NCBI RefSeq assembly: GCF_003148565.1
Contig: NZ_QGGL01000004.1
Span: forward strand, 86,233 to 150,232
From: Tumebacillus permanentifrigoris
GTDB lineage: Bacteria; Bacillota; Bacilli; Tumebacillales; Tumebacillaceae
DNA: 64,000 nucleotides
Direction: 5' to 3'
In this document: positions 9,217 through 16,749 of the stretch, piece by piece
Layout: each line of letters starts with the position of its first letter
Position numbering within the stretch: the stretch's first letter is position 1
Translations under genes and position numbers: made by a program
The notes under the pieces: model-generated
The model's input: only the letters and a program-made list of their open reading frames with translations
Told to the model about the DNA's origin: nothing
The model's database searches: none

Positions 9217-9872
9217 ATCGATTTCAGATGGCGCAGGTTCCAGTACCGCACCTCGCCGTTGGCATTGATCATTTCAATCACGTTCTTGTCGACAGCGGTC
9301 AACAGCCCGATCTTCTCCTCATGATCCCCGAGATCGAACACCACCAGCTTGCCGACCAATTTCTTGACCTGTTCGTCGAAGTTGCGCGACAGGGGAAGCG
9401 GGTTCGGATTGACTGGCAACAACGACTGGTTCAACGCATACGGAGTGTCCTGTGCCGGATACGGGATCAACCACTTCAGATGCTCCAGCGAGATGTAGAG
9501 CGTCTTGTAGACCGGTGAGTAAAAAACGAAGTAGTTGTTCATCACGCTGGTCAGATACCCGTGTATCGACTCGTGACCCGAGACGTACAACTCCACGAAC
9601 TGCCCCCGGACGTGCAACAGCAGGTTCCGGTAGGAGATCAAGTCGGCCTCGACTTCGACCGGTGCGGATGGGATCTCTTGCACGGGCGACGCCACGGCGT
9701 TCGACAGTTTTTCCACAGATTTGACATGGAGAAACGGGATGTAATAGAAACGCTCCCCCACAGCGAGGATCAGCAAGTCCGGCCCCAAATCGGACAGAAC
9801 TCCCGTGATCGTTTTGCCTCCTGAGATTTCTAGGAGGACGGAAAACCCTACATACTTACGCAGACTGTTCAC
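9204..9872 (-). CDS. CotB-like spore coat protein (third paralogue)
   Basis: 222 residues. The start is a GTG at 9872 with GAGGAGG upstream; the open frame continues much further upstream but that part is antisense to the transporter gene. It contains two modules with the same beta pattern as the other two CotB-like proteins (for example the strand YYIPFLHVKSV and the final YWNLRHLKSIY). It follows the transporter gene by 14 bp and is probably co-transcribed with it. Its stop codon lies inside the convergent aquaporin gene. Confidence 0.65.
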   Translation of the reverse strand: MNSLRKYVGFSVLLEISGGKTITGVLSDLGPDLLILAVGERFYYIPFLHVKSVEKLSNAVASPVQEIPSAPVEVEADLISYRNLLLHVRGQFVELYVSGHESIHGYLTSVMNNYFVFYSPVYKTLYISLEHLKWLIPYPAQDTPYALNQSLLPVNPNPLPLSRNFDEQVKKLVGKLVVFDLGDHEEKIGLLTAVDKNVIEMINANGEVRYWNLRHLKSIYSP

Positions 9873-9886
9873 CTTTCGAACCTCCT

Positions 9887-11212
9887 CTACGAAACAAACA
9901 ACCATTCGACCCATAGATGTAAGCCAACCAACATGAACAACAAGGTCAGCGGGATGACGAGCACGGTCACTCGCACATAGTCGCGCCACGCCAGCTTGAT
10001 GTTCGCTTGCTTGAGCAGATGAAACCAGATCAACGTCGCCAGCGTCCCGATCGGCAACAGCAGCGACCCGACATCGCTCCCGATCACGTTGGCGAGATAA
10101 ATCAACTGTGTCGTCATCGGATCGAGGTGCATGTTGGTGAGCGTCAACGTCCCGATCATCAACCCTGGGTGGTTGTTGAACAGCGAGGACAACACCGTCA
10201 CCAAGCCCCCCATCGTCAGTGTCGCATCCAAGCGACCCTGCTGCACGAGCGGTTCGACGAAGGAAATGATTCCATCGGTCAAGCCCATGTGATGCAAACC
10301 GTAGATCTGCACATACATACCGAATGCGAAGAGAAAGATGTGCCACGGCGCTTTTTGAAACAGGTCGGTCGGCGGGATTTTCATCTGCACCCAACGCCAG
10401 AGCAGCAGCGCCAGCGACCCGACAACCGCCACGACCGCGACCGGTATACCAAAATAGGAGCCGACAAACAAACTGATTCGCACGCCGAACACAAACAGAA
10501 ACACGTTGCGCATGAACTTGGTGCGATCGCGGTGCAACATTGAAGCCTGACGCATCTGATGATGCGGTGCGATCGGGGTGAGTGTTCGAGGGAGGTCTCG
10601 ACGAAAGACCCACAACAACAGCCCGACCATAAACACCAGTCCGAGCAAGGTCGGTACAAACATCATCGCGGTCTGCATATAGAGATCGAGCCCGACGATT
10701 TTCAGCGCGATCAGGTTGACGATGTTGCTGACCCCAATCGGTGCAGAGGATGCGGTCGCGACCAAGACACCGCTCATCAGGTAGGGAATCTGTTGCTTGG
10801 GCTTGAGCGAAAATTTCTTCAACAGGATCAGCAGGATCGGTGTGGTGATGAGGATGCTGCCATCATTGTTGAAAAACAACGTCATCAAAAAGCACAACAA
10901 ATTCACGTACATGAACAACCGTCGTCCTGAGCCTTTGGCGAGTTGCATCATCCATTCGGCCACCCAGTGGAAAAAACCCAAACTCTCCAGCACATTCGCC
11001 ATCACGATCGTGGCGATGATCGTCACCGCCGCCCCGCTCACGGTGTTCAGGATGTACCCCAAATCCGCCCAAGGCACCGCGCCGAAGCACAACATCAACA
11101 CTGCCCCCACAACGGCCGGATACGCTTCATGTAACTGCCGAGGTCGCCAAAAGATCAGCAGTGTCGTCAAAATAAACGTACAACTGGTTAACAAAGCTAC
11201 TGAGGTGGACAT
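9887..11212 (-). CDS. ArsB/NhaD-superfamily transporter
   Basis: About 441 residues with 10-12 hydrophobic segments. Family marks include the internal FFNNDGS and SAPIGVSNIVN motifs and the C-terminal half-repeat with NNHPG and GSDVG. These are the substrate-binding hairpins of the ion transporter superfamily that contains ArsB, NhaD and related anion carriers. Substrate uncertain (arsenite, Na+/H+ or a dicarboxylate-like anion); no arsR or arsC neighbour is present. The ATG at 11212 sits 12 nt after AAGGAG; a TTG at 11233 is possible but lacks a site. Confidence 0.75.
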   Translation of the reverse strand: MSTSVALLTSCTFILTTLLIFWRPRQLHEAYPAVVGAVLMLCFGAVPWADLGYILNTVSGAAVTIIATIVMANVLESLGFFHWVAEWMMQLAKGSGRRLFMYVNLLCFLMTLFFNNDGSILITTPILLILLKKFSLKPKQQIPYLMSGVLVATASSAPIGVSNIVNLIALKIVGLDLYMQTAMMFVPTLLGLVFMVGLLLWVFRRDLPRTLTPIAPHHQMRQASMLHRDRTKFMRNVFLFVFGVRISLFVGSYFGIPVAVVAVVGSLALLLWRWVQMKIPPTDLFQKAPWHIFLFAFGMYVQIYGLHHMGLTDGIISFVEPLVQQGRLDATLTMGGLVTVLSSLFNNHPGLMIGTLTLTNMHLDPMTTQLIYLANVIGSDVGSLLLPIGTLATLIWFHLLKQANIKLAWRDYVRVTVLVIPLTLLFMLVGLHLWVEWLFVS

Positions 11213-11369
11213 TCCGCACAACCACTCCTTCAAGAGAACAGGTCAACTTGTCCGCGCTTGTCATTGGGGGACAGCTGACCGGGAACGTCAAGTATCCCCC
11301 CTGCTTGTTCCGTAGTTCATGGTACGCAACAGGTGCAGAGATGGGACTAGACCAACGTGCGATTTCCAG

Positions 11370-11408
11370 AAAAAAAACAGCCGATCCGACAGGAACCGGC
11401 TGTTTTTT
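11370..11408 (-). terminator. Terminator after cotH
   Basis: An inverted repeat AAACAGCCG / CGGCTGTTT with A and T runs on either side. It overlaps the cotH stop. Confidence 0.8.
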
Positions 11409-12495
11409 ACTTGAGTTCGTGTAGATGTGCGAGCAGGTACGACCTTCGTTCCGAGATGTAGCGCAGGATCACCTCGTACTCACCTTCAAACTCCTCCATC
11501 GTTTGCTTGCGGTGCGGGTCTTGGGCGAGGGCGGGTCGCACGGCGGCGAGCAGACTTCGCACCAGCGGCTCCAACGCCTCGGTGGTGAAGAGGGTTTGCA
11601 AAACTTCCTCGACTCGCTGGCGATAACGGCCGCGCAGGATCGGGTCAGCGAGGAGGCGTGCGGTCAACGTGTTGTATCCGGTGATCGGGATGAAGTCGGC
11701 GCGCAAGGGTTTGCCGCGCAAGTTGCGGCCCCACGTGCCATCGTAGTCCCACGGGATCAAGTGATAACGCCCGTTTTGACGGTTTTGGTAGAGCGCGTAG
11801 TTTTGCACGAACCCATCGAAGTTCTGGGTGCAGACCACGCCGAGCAACCAATTGAAGTAGGACTCAATGTCAACGTGCTGCTCGACATGGCGGGAAAAGT
11901 CCGCTGGGGAGCTGGCGTTGATGAAATAGAGGAATTGGCGGAGGCTGGCCCAGTCTTCCTCGGTGGCTACTTTTTCCTCGTACCCGTCTTCGAGATCGTC
12001 TTTGACGTCTTCGGTGATCGTGCTGAGCAGCGAGAAATTGGCATCGTCATTGATGGCGTAGAAAATCGGGCCCGGGGGCAGGCCCCTTTTTCGAAGAAAC
12101 AGATCGTCGACCGATTCCAGTTGGAGATAGACGCCCGCTGGAGATCCATTTAGGCGCAGGCGGACATGTTGCCCTGCAGGGGCGAGGGCGCCGAGTTGTT
12201 CAAAAAAAGCGAAGGAGAGCCGGTTGCGAATCATCGAGGGATCGGCGTATTCAGCGTTGAGATGCAGTTCGCGAGCACCTTGAAAGGGTTGGGAGGGGAA
12301 GTAGAGAGAGTAGGATTTTTTGGGGTAGCGGCGGGTGTGCGCGCCACGAATGCAGGCCTCGATGCGGTAGGCTTGCTTGCCCGATTTAAACCGACCGGGT
12401 ACATATTCTTCGCTCTGTGGGTCGCGCAACAAGGTGCGCAGGTCGGCAGGTTGCAAGAACAGCGAATAGAGCGGGAGGTCTTGATTGGTTGTCAT
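11407..12495 (-). CDS. cotH: CotH-type spore coat protein kinase
   Basis: About 362 residues. It has the features of the atypical CotH kinase fold: the early RRYPKKSYSLYF block that holds the ATP-binding lysines, the LxxxxxDPSMIRNRLSFAFF helix, the EDxxDL segment and the catalytic IPWDYDGTWG motif (Asp of the WDYD). CotH phosphorylates serines of CotB and CotG and is needed for outer coat assembly. The start was set to the ATG at 12495 because AAGGTGG then has a 6-nt spacing; an ATG at 12501 abuts the site. It is divergent from the serine-repeat gene on the other strand, as cotH and cotG are in B. subtilis. Confidence 0.85.
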   Translation of the reverse strand: MTTNQDLPLYSLFLQPADLRTLLRDPQSEEYVPGRFKSGKQAYRIEACIRGAHTRRYPKKSYSLYFPSQPFQGARELHLNAEYADPSMIRNRLSFAFFEQLGALAPAGQHVRLRLNGSPAGVYLQLESVDDLFLRKRGLPPGPIFYAINDDANFSLLSTITEDVKDDLEDGYEEKVATEEDWASLRQFLYFINASSPADFSRHVEQHVDIESYFNWLLGVVCTQNFDGFVQNYALYQNRQNGRYHLIPWDYDGTWGRNLRGKPLRADFIPITGYNTLTARLLADPILRGRYRQRVEEVLQTLFTTEALEPLVRSLLAAVRPALAQDPHRKQTMEEFEGEYEVILRYISERRSYLLAHLHELK

Positions 12496-12523
12496 CACCA
12501 TCCACCTTTCCAGCTTTCCAATA

Positions 12524-12551
12524 AAGGGTATGCAGGCGCCAAGAAATATGT
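12524..12551 (-). promoter_or_regulatory. Possible sigma-K promoter of cotH
   Basis: On the minus strand AC (12551-12550), 17 bp, then CATACCCT fits AC-N17-CATANNNT. The spacing is the same as in the candidate before the first CotB-like gene. Pattern only. Confidence 0.35.
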
Positions 12552-12621
12552 TGGTGTCTAAAGCAAATGTCGACACCTGTGCGTAAGATACAGCAACTCG
12601 AATCCAATGGGGGGAAACATT

Positions 12622-13194
12622 TTGAATAAGTTGAACAAGGAAGATCTCTCGAACCTGCTTCAGACGATCACCGGGGGTACCTTCCTCCACAACGATCCCG
12701 TCGACCACGACAACCGCAAAAGCAACTCCTCCGGCAAGAAGAACTCCTCTGGCAAGAAGAACTCCTCCGGCAGAAAGAACTCCTCTGGCAGAAAGCACTC
12801 CTCCGGCAGAAAGAACTCCTCCGGCAGAAAGAACTCTTCTGGCAGAAAGAACTCCTCTGGCAGAAAGAACTCTTCTGGCAGAAAGAACTCCTCTGGCAGA
12901 AAGAACTCCTCCGGCCGAAAGAACTCCTCCGGTCGAAAGAACTCCTCTGGCAGAAAGAACTCCTCTGGCAGAAAGAACTCCTCCGGCAGAAAGAACTCTT
13001 CCGGCAGAAAGAACTCTTCCGGTCGAAAGAACTCCTCCGGCAGAAAGAACTCTTCCGGCAGAAAGAACTCCTCCGGCAGAAAGAACTCCTCCGGCCGAAA
13101 GAACTCCTCCGGTCGAAAGAACTCCTCTGGCAGAAAGAAATCTTCCGGCAAGAAATCTTCCGGCAAGAAGAAAGGTCCGAAGGGCCGAAAGTAG
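12622..13194 (+). CDS. CotG-like serine/arginine/lysine hexapeptide-repeat coat protein
   Basis: About 190 residues. A 33-residue N-terminal head (NKLNKEDLSNLLQ...) is followed by 23 tandem hexapeptides of consensus N-S-S-G-R-K and a basic tail with KSSGKK units. The protein is extremely basic and has about 46 repeat serines. The TTG at 12622 was chosen because GGGGGG precedes it by 7-8 nt; an ATG at 12607 is in frame but lacks a site. The gene is divergent from cotH. By position and composition it matches CotG, the repetitive, basic substrate of CotH, although the repeat unit is different. That relation is inference from synteny and composition; the repeat itself is directly visible. Confidence 0.7.
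   Translation: MNKLNKEDLSNLLQTITGGTFLHNDPVDHDNRKSNSSGKKNSSGKKNSSGRKNSSGRKHSSGRKNSSGRKNSSGRKNSSGRKNSSGRKNSSGRKNSSGRKNSSGRKNSSGRKNSSGRKNSSGRKNSSGRKNSSGRKNSSGRKNSSGRKNSSGRKNSSGRKNSSGRKNSSGRKKSSGKKSSGKKKGPKGRK
12724..13137 (+). repeat. 23 tandem 18-bp repeats coding NSSG[R/K]K
   Basis: Exactly 414 bp or 23 units in frame. Units vary mainly at silent positions (TCC/TCT, GGC/GGT, AGA/CGA), while the amino acids are nearly constant: unit 5 has His for Asn and units 1-2 have Lys for Arg. Purifying selection on the peptide is therefore likely. The repeat also leaves all three minus-strand frames open, which creates large false reading frames. Confidence 0.95.
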
Positions 13195-13198
13195 TAAA

Positions 13199-13231
13199 TA
13201 AAGCCAGCATGTCACACAGGCTGGCTTTTTC
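13199..13231 (+). terminator. Terminator after the CotG-like gene
   Basis: Stem AAGCCAGC / GCTGGCTT followed by a short T run. Confidence 0.7.
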
Positions 13232-13288
13232 CTTCACCAAGCTCGTACCTAGTAACACGATGCCCACAACCCCCATACCGACACCGCA

Positions 13289-13320
13289 AAAAAAGCCGGG
13301 CACTTAGCTCCGGCTTTTTT
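13289..13320 (-). terminator. Terminator after the 111-residue protein gene
   Basis: Stem AAAAAGCCGG / CCGGCTTTTT, active on the minus strand towards 13289. Confidence 0.75.
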
Positions 13321-13335
13321 CCACGCATGCAAGGT

Positions 13336-13671
13336 TTATGAGTCTTGCCGTTCGTTCGGGTCGTGACGATCCTCGTCCACTTCAAAGCCTTGCTCCAGCT
13401 TGTCGAGGTCGGTTTGCAGCTGCTCCAGCACTTTGTCGCCGTTGATGTGATCCGTCTGGGTGACATCATGCATCGGATGCATGAACATCCCGCTGTTCGC
13501 TTGGATCGCTTCGAGCGCCATCGTGTTTTCCTTCGGTTCCGTGATGTACTGGCGGTTATCGGTAGAGGCGTCCCCAGACAGATGCTGAACGGGGTAGTTC
13601 GGGTCGTCCGTCTCTCGCAGTTGCTTTTGGTTGGTGAAGTCCTTGAAGCTTTGCTTTTCACCCTTTGTCAC
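13336..13671 (-). CDS. Hypothetical hydrophilic protein, 111 residues
   Basis: Not recognised. A very polar, acidic protein without membrane segments or cysteines. It has a GTG start at 13671 with AAGGGGG 7 nt upstream. A Met/His stretch (MFMHPMHDVTQTDH) lies in the middle, and a heptad-like stretch of leucines (about 78-95) may form a short coiled coil. It has its own terminator. Its place next to the coat cluster suggests a sporulation-related role, but nothing in the sequence proves it. Confidence 0.6.
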   Translation of the reverse strand: MTKGEKQSFKDFTNQKQLRETDDPNYPVQHLSGDASTDNRQYITEPKENTMALEAIQANSGMFMHPMHDVTQTDHINGDKVLEQLQTDLDKLEQGFEVDEDRHDPNERQDS

Positions 13672-13734
13672 GGTACAAGCCCCCTTTTGACCAATGATCT
13701 TGTCGTAGGTTGTCCCGCAACGCCGCCGCTCATC

Positions 13735-14385
13735 CTACTGCAACGCGTCGAGTTGCCTCTGCAACATCCCCCGCCAGTTATCCGCCAAGGCCGGAACCGC
13801 GAGGATGCGCTGAATCGCTTCCCGATTGTCCTGATCGTGATACCACGTCTGCAGGCAAAAACGCACGGTCACCCCGTGCGGATCGCGTTCGAGCAAGCGC
13901 AACTCGCTGTCCCGCGCAATCGCGCCCTCCTGCACCGTTCGGAAAAAGTACCCGCTCTTCGCCTGCACCGCCGTCTGTCGGAACAGGCCCGGCAGTTGGT
14001 TGTACAAATCAATCGTGCCACACGGAATCCGCGCCTGCGTCACTTGCACGACCGCTTCCCCGAGTTGGAACGTATCGCCGATGCATACGTCCTCCTCCGT
14101 CAGCCCGCGCACCGTCAAGTTCTCGCCAAACGCTCCCGGCGTCAACTCCACGCCAAATTCCTGCTCCCAGTGTGCGTAATGCTCCTGTGGATACACGCAC
14201 ACCGTCCGCGCCTCGCCGCCGTGGTACTTGGTGTTCGCGACATCATCGCCTGCCAGCCGTTCAAACGACAACCAGACGCTGTCGGCCACGAGTTGCTTCC
14301 CGATCCCCGTCGCGACCTCCAACTCCTGCACACGCAGGGTCACCGGCTTCCCCACATACAACGCGACAATCTCGATCGGCTTCAC
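13735..14385 (-). CDS. MOSC-domain protein (YiiM-like)
   Basis: 216 residues. The GTG start at 14385 overlaps the stop of the upstream VOC gene by 4 bp (GTGA) and has GGAGGT upstream. MOSC marks are the segment NTKYHGG (metal/sulfur carrier loop), GENLTVRGL and the conserved cysteine in QARIPCGT, which in this family carries sulfur or molybdenum cofactor. YiiM-type MOSC proteins act in molybdenum-cofactor-dependent reduction of N-hydroxylated compounds. Substrate unknown here. Confidence 0.8.
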   Translation of the reverse strand: MKPIEIVALYVGKPVTLRVQELEVATGIGKQLVADSVWLSFERLAGDDVANTKYHGGEARTVCVYPQEHYAHWEQEFGVELTPGAFGENLTVRGLTEEDVCIGDTFQLGEAVVQVTQARIPCGTIDLYNQLPGLFRQTAVQAKSGYFFRTVQEGAIARDSELRLLERDPHGVTVRFCLQTWYHDQDNREAIQRILAVPALADNWRGMLQRQLDALQ

Positions 14386-14753
14386 GCGCCTACCTCCGTA
14401 AACTCCAAACGGTTCCCCCACGGATCGCTCACAAAAAAGCGGACCACGCCGGGAATCTCGTCGTTGTCCTGCACCTTAACCCCTGCTGCGAGCAGTTGGT
14501 CTCGCAAGTCGCCAATCGCGTGTACCGCGAACGCCGGGTGCGCTTTTTTCGCTGGAACGAACGGTTCTTCCACACCGATATGCAGTTGTTGCGCACCGCA
14601 TTGGAACCAAGCGCCGCCGCGCACCTTCAATCTCTCCGGCTTCTCCAACTCCTGCATGCCGAGCAACTCCCCATAAAAACGACGCACCTCGTCCTCCACA
14701 CCCTGCGGCACCGCGACTTGTACGTGATCCAACCCCGCATATTTGAAACTCAT
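14382..14753 (-). CDS. VOC-family (glyoxalase/dioxygenase fold) protein
   Basis: 123 residues with one full VOC unit: an N-terminal strand DHVQVAVP, FYGELLGM, and the C-terminal FFVSDPWGNRLEFTE typical of small glyoxalase-fold enzymes. Putative metal ligands are the His at the start (DHVQV), the His in QLHIG and the Glu of LEFTE. First gene of a two-gene operon with the MOSC gene. Function may be thiol- or aldehyde-related detoxification; substrate not predictable. Confidence 0.8.
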   Translation of the reverse strand: MSFKYAGLDHVQVAVPQGVEDEVRRFYGELLGMQELEKPERLKVRGGAWFQCGAQQLHIGVEEPFVPAKKAHPAFAVHAIGDLRDQLLAAGVKVQDNDEIPGVVRFFVSDPWGNRLEFTEVGA

Positions 14754-14803
14754 CTCAGATCCCTCCAGTTAAAAACTCCCAAGATAATACCCCCATTGTA
14801 CCC

Positions 14804-14843
14804 GCAAAAAAGCGAACTGTCGTCCTCTGGACATCAGTTCGCT
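14804..14843 (-). terminator. Terminator after the FhuF-like gene
   Basis: On the minus strand, stem AGCGAACTG / CAGTTCGCT followed by six T. Confidence 0.75.
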
Positions 14844-14846
14844 GGC

Positions 14847-15680
14847 TCAGGCTTTATGAAGGGCTTTCTCGCCCAATGCGGCCACCCGTTCCTCGCGACT
14901 GAGGCGCGGACAGGTGTAGCACGGAGTATGTCCTGCAAATTTGTACGCGAGGCAACAGGTCGAACGCACGCGCAACCAACGCGGTGGATTCGCTTCCTCC
15001 AGATAGATGCTGTCACAGGCACAGGACAACGGCTGGGAACTTTCAAAACCTGTGCAATTCAGCAGCGCGTCACGATCGCGGATCGCGTGTTGCTTGAGGT
15101 CGGGCGTTTTGCAAAGTTCATCGCAGAGATAGCAGGCGTAGTTGCCGATGTTGCCCCACATCACGCGCAGGGACAGCCCGATCTCTGTCGCAATCTGCAT
15201 CGACAGGCGGCCGATGTTCTCATCAAACATCGCGTGGAAAACCATCTGGCGCAGCTGTTCCTCGCTCTGAGCGCGGGGGAATGCACCGAGAGCGTCCTCC
15301 TGTGCCAAACGTTCTCGCAGAACGGTCGGAGCTGCTGAAACATGCAAGACCAGCCCAGCGGGCAAGTCCTCCACGAGGACGATCTCCATACATTCGGCCG
15401 TTGCCGACAATCCGAGTCCGAGGTGGGTCAGCGGGGTCAGGATCGATGCGAGCAATTGCCCGCAGTAGCGCTTTTGAAAAAGCGATGCAGCGGCTGCCAG
15501 ATCGTCGGTTCCCTTGCGCTGAGCGATGCGCTCGACGATCTCGCGCAGTCGCGGTCCGCCATCCAGCAACTCGCTCACCCGCACCGTCTCCAATCCCGCT
15601 GGCGCTGCGTTGATCGAGAGCGGCAGATGCACACCTTTCTCGCGCAGGTCGTCGAGCACGCGTACCAGTTCCTGACTCAT
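14847..15680 (-). CDS. FhuF-like ferric-siderophore reductase
   Basis: 277 residues from the ATG at 15680 (GAGGAGGG upstream). The C-terminus has the FhuF-type [2Fe-2S] ligands: a CC pair (STCCLAYK), ten residues, then CYTC. The N-terminal part has the expected helical bundle and a YCGQLLASI segment. FhuF reduces Fe3+ in hydroxamate siderophores in the cytoplasm. A Fur-box-like site lies about 80 bp upstream, which fits iron-starvation control. Extra cysteines (YACYLCDELC, CACD) are present in the centre and are not typical of the classic protein. Confidence 0.75.
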   Translation of the reverse strand: MSQELVRVLDDLREKGVHLPLSINAAPAGLETVRVSELLDGGPRLREIVERIAQRKGTDDLAAAASLFQKRYCGQLLASILTPLTHLGLGLSATAECMEIVLVEDLPAGLVLHVSAAPTVLRERLAQEDALGAFPRAQSEEQLRQMVFHAMFDENIGRLSMQIATEIGLSLRVMWGNIGNYACYLCDELCKTPDLKQHAIRDRDALLNCTGFESSQPLSCACDSIYLEEANPPRWLRVRSTCCLAYKFAGHTPCYTCPRLSREERVAALGEKALHKA

Positions 15681-15756
15681 AATCGCTGTCCCTCCTCTCG
15701 TCCAATTGATATCCTTTCTCAATCATATGCAATCTCGTGCCTATTTGTCAATGAGG

Positions 15757-15775
15757 TTGAGAATCATTATCGGTA
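15757..15775. promoter_or_regulatory. Fur-box-like operator
   Basis: The segment TGAGAATCATTATC matches most positions of the Fur consensus half GATAATCATTATC. It lies between the FhuF-like gene and the divergent SDR gene and could control either. Confidence 0.6.
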
Positions 15776-15846
15776 ATTGATAAGAGAATCGCATTTGGGG
15801 AACTTTGAGAGAGACAGCCATTCACGGACCAGAGGAGGTTTTTTTC

Positions 15847-16707
15847 ATGAGTCAGCAAGCCAACGGATTCCCACCGCAACATCAAAATCAGCGACCGGGC
15901 ATCGAGTCGGAGATGAACCCGCGCCCGCAGTATGCAAACCAAAACTACCGAGCGGCGGGCAAATTGACGGGCAAGGTGGCGCTGATCACAGGGGCCGATA
16001 GCGGTATCGGGCGCGCGGTCGCCGTGCTGTACGCCAAGGAAGGTGCGGACGTCGCGGTGGTCTACTTGAGTGAACATGGCGATGCCGAGGAGACCAAGCG
16101 GGCCGTGGAAGCAGAAGGCCGCAGATGTGTGTTGATCGCCGGAGATATCGGAGAGGAAGCGTTTTGCCAGACCGCCGTGACCCAAGCTGTTCAGGAATTC
16201 GGACGGTTGGATGTGCTTGTCAACAACGCGGCGGAGCAACATCCGCAGAAAAGCATCCTCGACATCACGGCGGAGCAATTGGAGCGGACGTTTCGGACGA
16301 ACATCTTTTCCTTTTTCCATCTGACCAAGGCGGCGCTCCCACATCTGAAATCGGGCAGTGCGATCATCAACACCGCCTCGATCACCGCGTACCACGGGCA
16401 CAAGGAACTGCTGGACTACTCCGCGACCAAGGGAGCGATCGTGACGTTCACCCGCTCGCTGTCGCAGATGTTGGTCGGGCAAGGCATCCGGGTCAATGGC
16501 GTGGCACCAGGGCCGATCTGGACGCCGTTGATTCCCTCGACGTTCACGGAGCAACAAGTGGCGAAGTTTGGGACCGACACCCCGATGAAACGCGCCGGGC
16601 AACCGGAGGAGTTGGCCCCCGGTTACGTGTTCCTCGCATCTGAGGATGCCTCGTATATGACAGGGCAGATCCTGCACATCAACGGCGGCGAAGTGATCAA
16701 CGGGTAG
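15847..16707 (+). CDS. SDR-family oxidoreductase (general stress protein 39 type)
   Basis: 286 residues from the ATG at 15847, with AGGAGG nine bases upstream. It has a short-chain dehydrogenase core: the NAD(P) loop TGADSGIGRA (about 49-58), an NNAA motif, the catalytic Ser of INTASIT and the YSATK (Tyr-x-x-x-Lys) site. The roughly 38-residue Gln/Pro/Asn-rich N-terminal extension is typical of the YdaD/YhxC group of Bacillus stress SDRs. Substrate unknown. It diverges from the Fur-linked reductase gene. Confidence 0.85.
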   Translation: MSQQANGFPPQHQNQRPGIESEMNPRPQYANQNYRAAGKLTGKVALITGADSGIGRAVAVLYAKEGADVAVVYLSEHGDAEETKRAVEAEGRRCVLIAGDIGEEAFCQTAVTQAVQEFGRLDVLVNNAAEQHPQKSILDITAEQLERTFRTNIFSFFHLTKAALPHLKSGSAIINTASITAYHGHKELLDYSATKGAIVTFTRSLSQMLVGQGIRVNGVAPGPIWTPLIPSTFTEQQVAKFGTDTPMKRAGQPEELAPGYVFLASEDASYMTGQILHINGGEVING

Positions 16708-16708
16708 C

Positions 16709-16747
16709 CAAAAAAAGACCCAAGCCTTGGCGGCTGGGTCTTTTTTT
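16709..16747. terminator. Bidirectional terminator
   Basis: Stem AAAGACCCA / TGGGTCTTT with A and T runs on both sides, between the SDR gene and the convergent SLH gene. Confidence 0.85.
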
Positions 16748-16749
16748 GC

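Noticed and set aside
9873..10613. Long upstream extension of the third CotB-like gene
   Set aside because: It overlaps the transporter gene in another frame. The GTG at 9872 has a strong GAGGAGG site.
12724..13137. CRISPR array
   Set aside because: The 18-bp units are contiguous without spacers and code for a regular hexapeptide. No cas genes are in the window.
12496..13215. N-terminal extension of cotH through the repeat (LSAGGV-type repeats)
   Set aside because: The minus-strand frames stay open only because the 18-bp repeat of the opposite gene lacks stops. The CotH start at 12495 has a good ribosome site.
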